Part shown: positions 15,520-19,052 of the stretch, in pieces
How the letters are laid out: each line of letters starts with the position of its first letter
Position numbering within the stretch: position 1 is the stretch's first letter
DNA from: CAZTJA01 sp964613745
Lineage (GTDB): Bacteria; Desulfobacterota; Desulfomonilia; Desulfomonilales; Desulfomonilaceae
DNA: 19,052 bases
Direction of reading: 5' to 3'
Assembly (NCBI GenBank): GCA_964613745.1
Contig: CAZTJA010000059.1
Span: 1 to 19,052 of the forward strand
Notes under the pieces: model-generated
Database searches by the model: none
The model's input: the letters and a program-made list of their open reading frames with translations, nothing else
What the model was told of the DNA's origin: nothing
Translations under genes and position numbers: made by a program

Positions 15520-15609
15520 GTAGTTTGGTAGGAATTAGCCTGGGCAATACAACTAAGTTCGTAAACGTTTGGGCAACAAGAGAGAAACAAAAGTATGCTT
15601 CGGAAGTAC

Positions 15610-17919
15610 TTATCTCTTTATTCCCAATCGACTCCAGAGACTCTGTTTTTTTTCTTTAATCTGTTTTTTTCCCGATCGCAACAGTTCATCTCGGAGTTGC
15701 TCCAAGGCATTCAACAATTCTCGTGCAGAGGAATACCTATCGTTGGGATTCTTTGCCGTCATTTTCAAAATGAGTTTGAAAATATCGTCGGGAATCGGGG
15801 GTGATATTCCTTGAAAGGGAGGTAAAGGCTCATGGACGTGTTTCTGGAAGATTACATACGCCGATTCTCCCTTGAAAGGAGGGGAACCGTCCAACAGATG
15901 GTATAAAGTTATACCCAACGAGTATATGTCCGAACGGATATCCATGTTGGGTGAGCCTTTGGCCTGCTCAGGGGAGAAATAGAGCGGGGTTCCACATGCG
16001 ATTCCGGTCTGTGTGATTCCGGAATCCTGAGAATCCAAATAATTTTTAGCTAAACCCAAGTCCGCGAGCATGGCGTCGCCTCGCTCGTTGAACAGAATAT
16101 TGGCGGGTTTTATATCGCGATGAAGCGTTTTCTGATCTTCGGCTACTATGAGCGCTTTGGAAATGTCGATTGCAATGTGAATAACTTTTTCTACCCTGAA
16201 TCTACCCTGTTTCGCCAACATCACAGCAGCACTGCCACCGGTAATGAACGGCATAACGAGGAAATGAAGACCCTCCTCAAATCCAACATTCATGACGCCT
16301 ACAACATTAGGGTGCTGTAACTTAGCAGCCGCTCTGGCTTCGCGAATAAACCTTTTTACGAAGACCGGATCTTTTTCGGCCAAATGAGCATGGAGAATTT
16401 TGACGGCAACGGGAATGTCCAAGGCGATGTGATGCCCTTTGAAAACCCCTCCCATTCCGCCTCCACCTAGTTTGTACAATAACCTGCATCCCCCGACGAT
16501 TTTTCCGACGAGCAATTTAGATAGGCTGTCCTGCCGCAGATCCACCACCGGTACGCGCATCGTACGACCGCAATTGCCGCACTTTCCCTTTTTTCCCACA
16601 CTGCGAACAGGGACTGAATGTATTTGCCCGCATTCGCATGCAAATCTGAGCCGCTGATCAGGCTCGGCCTCAATTGCTATTTCGTCGGAATCCGGATCAC
16701 TACGGTCCTCGGGAACCTGTACTTCCTTCAATTGGGTTGGTGGGAGGTCTCCTATTAAGCCGCTTTCAAAAAGCTTTATTGCTTCGGCTTCAAGTTGTTC
16801 AAATACGTTGGTGGATTCAACTTGCAGTCCGGATATATCGGTGCCGGTGGATTCATCATTTAATAATGAAGAATCAATACGAATTTTCTTGATAAACTGC
16901 CTTAGAAGGTTTTCTCCTCCGGGGAGAAAGGAAACAAATTCGGTTTTTACTTCGGGGCTTTTGTCTTGTGTTCGAAAAAAGGATTTTTTTGCAATTCTTG
17001 TAACAACCCAAACACGTTCATTGTTCTCGAAATCGGGAAGCTGAATTTGAAGTACTACTGAATCACCGGGTTCTGGTTTGAATTCCGAAAAGTCCACGAG
17101 GGCAAAAGACGTTGAGATTTGGCGTACCATTCCGTCATGCCATGTCTTTGAATCAATGGAGTATTTGACCGGCAGGTCCAGTTCCACTGGATCATCATTA
17201 TCGGTGGAATCACTTCGGGAGGTTTGGTCATCTGCTTCGGAAGCGGGAGAACTTACGTCAATTTTCCCGGAATAGCTTCGGCCCGTTTCGGGATCTTCAA
17301 TGAGAACCTTCACTGTGCGGCCGGCATTGGCGGACGCCAATTTATCCAAGATCGTTTCGTAATCGGTGATGTAGCTTTTCACTTCATCGGGGGCCTCCGA
17401 CAAGAAGTTCTGAGCTATGGCATACGCCCCCACTTTGACGTAAGCGCAGGCAATTTCCGTGAAAAAATCTCCCCGTTCGGTCAAGGAAAGAGATTTATCC
17501 TGAAGCAATTGGTTGGTAATCGCTTCAGCTTCTTCATACTTGCTCATGTAGATCAAACAAGTAGCAGTGTACTTAAGAATTTCGTTGCGAAAAACGGGTG
17601 ATGGAGCAAGAGCTTTCTTGAATTCATCGAGGGCTTCGGGATAGAGGCTCATACCCATGTAAGCGATTCCGAGATCCAAAGCCAGTCGCGGTGACAATTT
17701 GTTATTATCGAGGGAATTTCTTACTTCGGTGGTCTCGCCTATCTGCTGGTTGAACTGTATTTGAACTACTTTTGCCTGTGCTTTACGATCATCAGGTCTC
17801 TTGGTCAAGATGTTTTTGTACAACATCACTGCATGATCATAGAGCCCTTGTTTTTCGTAAACTTCGGCCTCCTGCCACATGCGATCCACGTCATCTCTAT
17901 TCGGCCGATTTTCATTCAT
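15610..17919 (-). CDS. Ser/Thr protein kinase with TPR, PilZ-like and zinc-ribbon regions
   Basis: The 769-aa cytoplasmic protein has four parts. Residues about 10-195 are TPR-like helices (EVYEKQGLYDHAVMLYKNIL; YMGMSLYPEALDEFKKAL). Residues about 245-350 form a beta-rich region resembling a degenerate PilZ domain, without the RxxxR and D/N-x-S-x-x-G motifs that bind c-di-GMP. Residues 425-458 form a zinc-ribbon-like unit (C428, C430, C447, C450 followed by GRTMRVP). Residues about 478-745 are a PknB-type kinase: glycine loop LGGGGMGGVFKG, K507, HRDIKPAN (D602), DLG (D620) and CGTPLYFSPEQA. Catalytic residues are intact, so it should be active. There is no transmembrane helix after the kinase domain, unlike PASTA kinases. 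No Shine-Dalgarno is obvious before the ATG at 17919. It is transcribed from its own promoter; the metal locus lies 150 bp downstream on the same strand. Targets unknown. Confidence 0.88.
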   Translation of the reverse strand: MNENRPNRDDVDRMWQEAEVYEKQGLYDHAVMLYKNILTKRPDDRKAQAKVVQIQFNQQIGETTEVRNSLDNNKLSPRLALDLGIAYMGMSLYPEALDEFKKALAPSPVFRNEILKYTATCLIYMSKYEEAEAITNQLLQDKSLSLTERGDFFTEIACAYVKVGAYAIAQNFLSEAPDEVKSYITDYETILDKLASANAGRTVKVLIEDPETGRSYSGKIDVSSPASEADDQTSRSDSTDNDDPVELDLPVKYSIDSKTWHDGMVRQISTSFALVDFSEFKPEPGDSVVLQIQLPDFENNERVWVVTRIAKKSFFRTQDKSPEVKTEFVSFLPGGENLLRQFIKKIRIDSSLLNDESTGTDISGLQVESTNVFEQLEAEAIKLFESGLIGDLPPTQLKEVQVPEDRSDPDSDEIAIEAEPDQRLRFACECGQIHSVPVRSVGKKGKCGNCGRTMRVPVVDLRQDSLSKLLVGKIVGGCRLLYKLGGGGMGGVFKGHHIALDIPVAVKILHAHLAEKDPVFVKRFIREARAAAKLQHPNVVGVMNVGFEEGLHFLVMPFITGGSAAVMLAKQGRFRVEKVIHIAIDISKALIVAEDQKTLHRDIKPANILFNERGDAMLADLGLAKNYLDSQDSGITQTGIACGTPLYFSPEQAKGSPNMDIRSDIYSLGITLYHLLDGSPPFKGESAYVIFQKHVHEPLPPFQGISPPIPDDIFKLILKMTAKNPNDRYSSARELLNALEQLRDELLRSGKKQIKEKKQSLWSRLGIKR

Positions 17920-18014
17920 ATCGGAGGCTCATGGTCGGATTAGCATATGGAACATGGGTTTGTGTGTGACAGAGCACCTTTGGTGAGACCCCGTTTGTAT
18001 TCCTTAACATTGTT

Positions 18015-18026
18015 GTAACTAGTTAC
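18015..18026. promoter_or_regulatory. Perfect 12-bp palindrome at the kinase transcription start
   Basis: GTAACTAGTTAC equals its own reverse complement. It sits a few bases downstream of the predicted start of transcription of the kinase gene, where a bound repressor would block RNA polymerase. No regulator is assigned. Confidence 0.4.
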
Positions 18027-18037
18027 TTTCCAAAGGA

Positions 18038-18066
18038 ATTATAGCACAGGCCGGCAAAGAAGTCAG
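18038..18066 (-). promoter_or_regulatory. Predicted sigma70 promoter of the kinase gene
   Basis: On the minus strand: CTGACT (18061-18066), 17-bp spacer, perfect TATAAT (18038-18043) with a TG one base before it (extended -10). It begins directly after the stop of the polyferredoxin gene and implies a leader of about 110 nt before the kinase ATG. Confidence 0.6.
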
Positions 18067-18067
18067 T

Positions 18068-19052
18068 TCAATTGTTAGTAAAACCCGGTGGAAGTCCCGA
18101 ATCATCTTTTGAATCAGGAATTTTCTTCGGCTCAAGATCATTCTTGTCGAGTCCGGATTCCGAATTTTCAAACGTGTCCGGCGCCAATCGATCGGCAGGG
18201 TCACGAATCTTAAATTGGAAACCGTACTCTTCGGCTTTTTCGATGTAGGAACCTTCAGACAGCCTGACTTCGCCCACTACGTTGACTCGGATTGCAGATG
18301 CTCCGTTGATTGGGCAAGCGGTCTCGCACCACCCACATCCGGTGCATCTGTTTTCATGAACAAAAGGCGCTGCGTTCTGCAATCCTGCAACAGGATTGAA
18401 GGAGATTGCGTTGTAGGGACAAACCTCGTCGCACACGAGACACTTTTTGTCCTGTTCCCATACGAGGCAGTTGCGTCTATTGATCCATGCGGTCCCGATC
18501 TTAGCATGATTCTTTTCGATCAGGGGTAGCGCTCTAATGGCCCCGGTGGGACAGACCTGACCACATGCGTTGCAATTGACTGCGCACGCGGCCAATCTGG
18601 GGACCAAAATCGGAGAAAATACTCCCTCAAGGCCGGCTTTGGCCCAGGTAGGTTGTAACGTATTGGAAGGGCAGACTTTCATGCACTGTCCGCATCGCAC
18701 GCAGGATTGGAGAAATTCGGGTTCCGGTAAAGCACCAGGGGGCCTTATGAGATCAGGGTCAACGAATGGCCTCTCTTTTGTAAACAGACGCGGTTGACCA
18801 ATGTTTGTTTTTAGGAGTCCTGCCATGATGAGACCTCCACCCAGGCCGAATACAAGACCTCTTCTTGTAAAATCTGTGGCTGCAGTCGGGGTGTCATCTT
18901 TCAAGCCGGACGAAAAACCTATGGCTTTTTGAGGGCATACTTCTTTGCATTTCAAACATACGATGCATTCTCGAGCATTGGTTTCATGGGGGTCGTCTTC
19001 TATTGCCGACATGGGGCAATTTTTCTGACATAGACCACATTCGTTACACTTG
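18068..19052 (-). CDS. Membrane polyferredoxin (NapH/NapG-like), 5' end outside the window
   Basis: The frame continues past the ATG at 19012 to the window edge: the codons before it read KCNECGLCQKNCP, a full 4Fe-4S motif, so that ATG is internal and the gene is truncated at its 5' end. The visible 327 residues hold six cluster motifs: KCNECGLCQKNCP, ECIVCLKCKEVCP, SCVRCGQCMKVCP, ACAVNCNACGQVCP (one extra residue in the first gap), KKCLVCDEVCP with a distant NCLVW, and RCTGCGWCETACP. Between the second and third lies TRRGLVFG followed by a glycine-rich hydrophobic stretch, resembling a Tat/NapG-type signal or a membrane helix. This order matches NapH-NapG-like fusions that pass electrons across the membrane. 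The C-terminal about 40 residues are polar and charged. It likely shuttles electrons between quinol and a periplasmic partner, but the partner is not visible. Confidence 0.8.
   Translation of the reverse strand, partial: KCNECGLCQKNCPMSAIEDDPHETNARECIVCLKCKEVCPQKAIGFSSGLKDDTPTAATDFTRRGLVFGLGGGLIMAGLLKTNIGQPRLFTKERPFVDPDLIRPPGALPEPEFLQSCVRCGQCMKVCPSNTLQPTWAKAGLEGVFSPILVPRLAACAVNCNACGQVCPTGAIRALPLIEKNHAKIGTAWINRRNCLVWEQDKKCLVCDEVCPYNAISFNPVAGLQNAAPFVHENRCTGCGWCETACPINGASAIRVNVVGEVRLSEGSYIEKAEEYGFQFKIRDPADRLAPDTFENSESGLDKNDLEPKKIPDSKDDSGLPPGFTNN

Noticed and set aside
19010..19012. ATG at 19012 as start of the polyferredoxin
   Set aside because: The frame stays open to the window edge and the upstream codons encode a complete 4Fe-4S motif, so this Met is internal.

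Overview
The window most likely comes from an anaerobic Gram-negative bacterium of the Desulfobacterota (former deltaproteobacterial) type. This is inferred from gene content: the end of a MEMO1-family (AmmeMemoRadiSam system B) protein, a membrane polyferredoxin, a large TPR Ser/Thr kinase, a Cache-HAMP adenylate cyclase and periplasmic metal efflux proteins. Base composition is moderate (roughly mid-40s % GC by eye). No rRNA, tRNA, insertion sequence or CRISPR array was seen. Genus cannot be fixed from sequence alone.

Layout. 1-285 (+): C-terminal piece of a MEMO1-family protein. 364-2070 (-): membrane-bound class III adenylate cyclase with an extracytoplasmic sensor. 2271-4301 (+): multi-pass GT-C/TMTC-like glycosyltransferase with C-terminal TPRs, divergent from the cyclase. 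4355-15459 (-): an approximately 11-kb, nine-gene, one-direction metal-handling locus. 15610-17919 (-): TPR / PilZ-like / zinc-ribbon / Ser-Thr kinase. 18068 to the right edge (-): polyferredoxin with at least six 4Fe-4S motifs, cut by the window edge.

The metal locus is the interesting part. In order of transcription it encodes: a 16-cysteine secreted protein; a membrane-anchored protein joining an HMA metal domain to a SurA-type chaperone domain; a secreted DUF2318 protein with CxxC-CxxC-C; a MacB/FtsX-type permease whose extracytoplasmic domain carries CxxC; its LolD/MacB-type ATPase; a secreted protein with five CC pairs; a CusB-like adaptor with two HMBD-type metal motifs and a DUF3347-like tail; a 1268-aa CusA/CzcA-like RND pump; and a NosL-like Cu(I)-binding protein. 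Gaps in the upstream half are short (9 to 96 bp) and the last three genes overlap by ATGA. A good sigma70-like promoter precedes the first gene, and a second promoter with a dyad precedes the adaptor gene.

Reading (inference): an envelope system that captures, shuttles and expels a soft metal, most likely copper, coupling a DUF2318/ABC module (known from P19/FetMP-type loci) to Cus-type efflux and to a metal-linked periplasmic chaperone. No outer-membrane channel, metal-responsive regulator, P-type ATPase or P19 protein is encoded inside the window.
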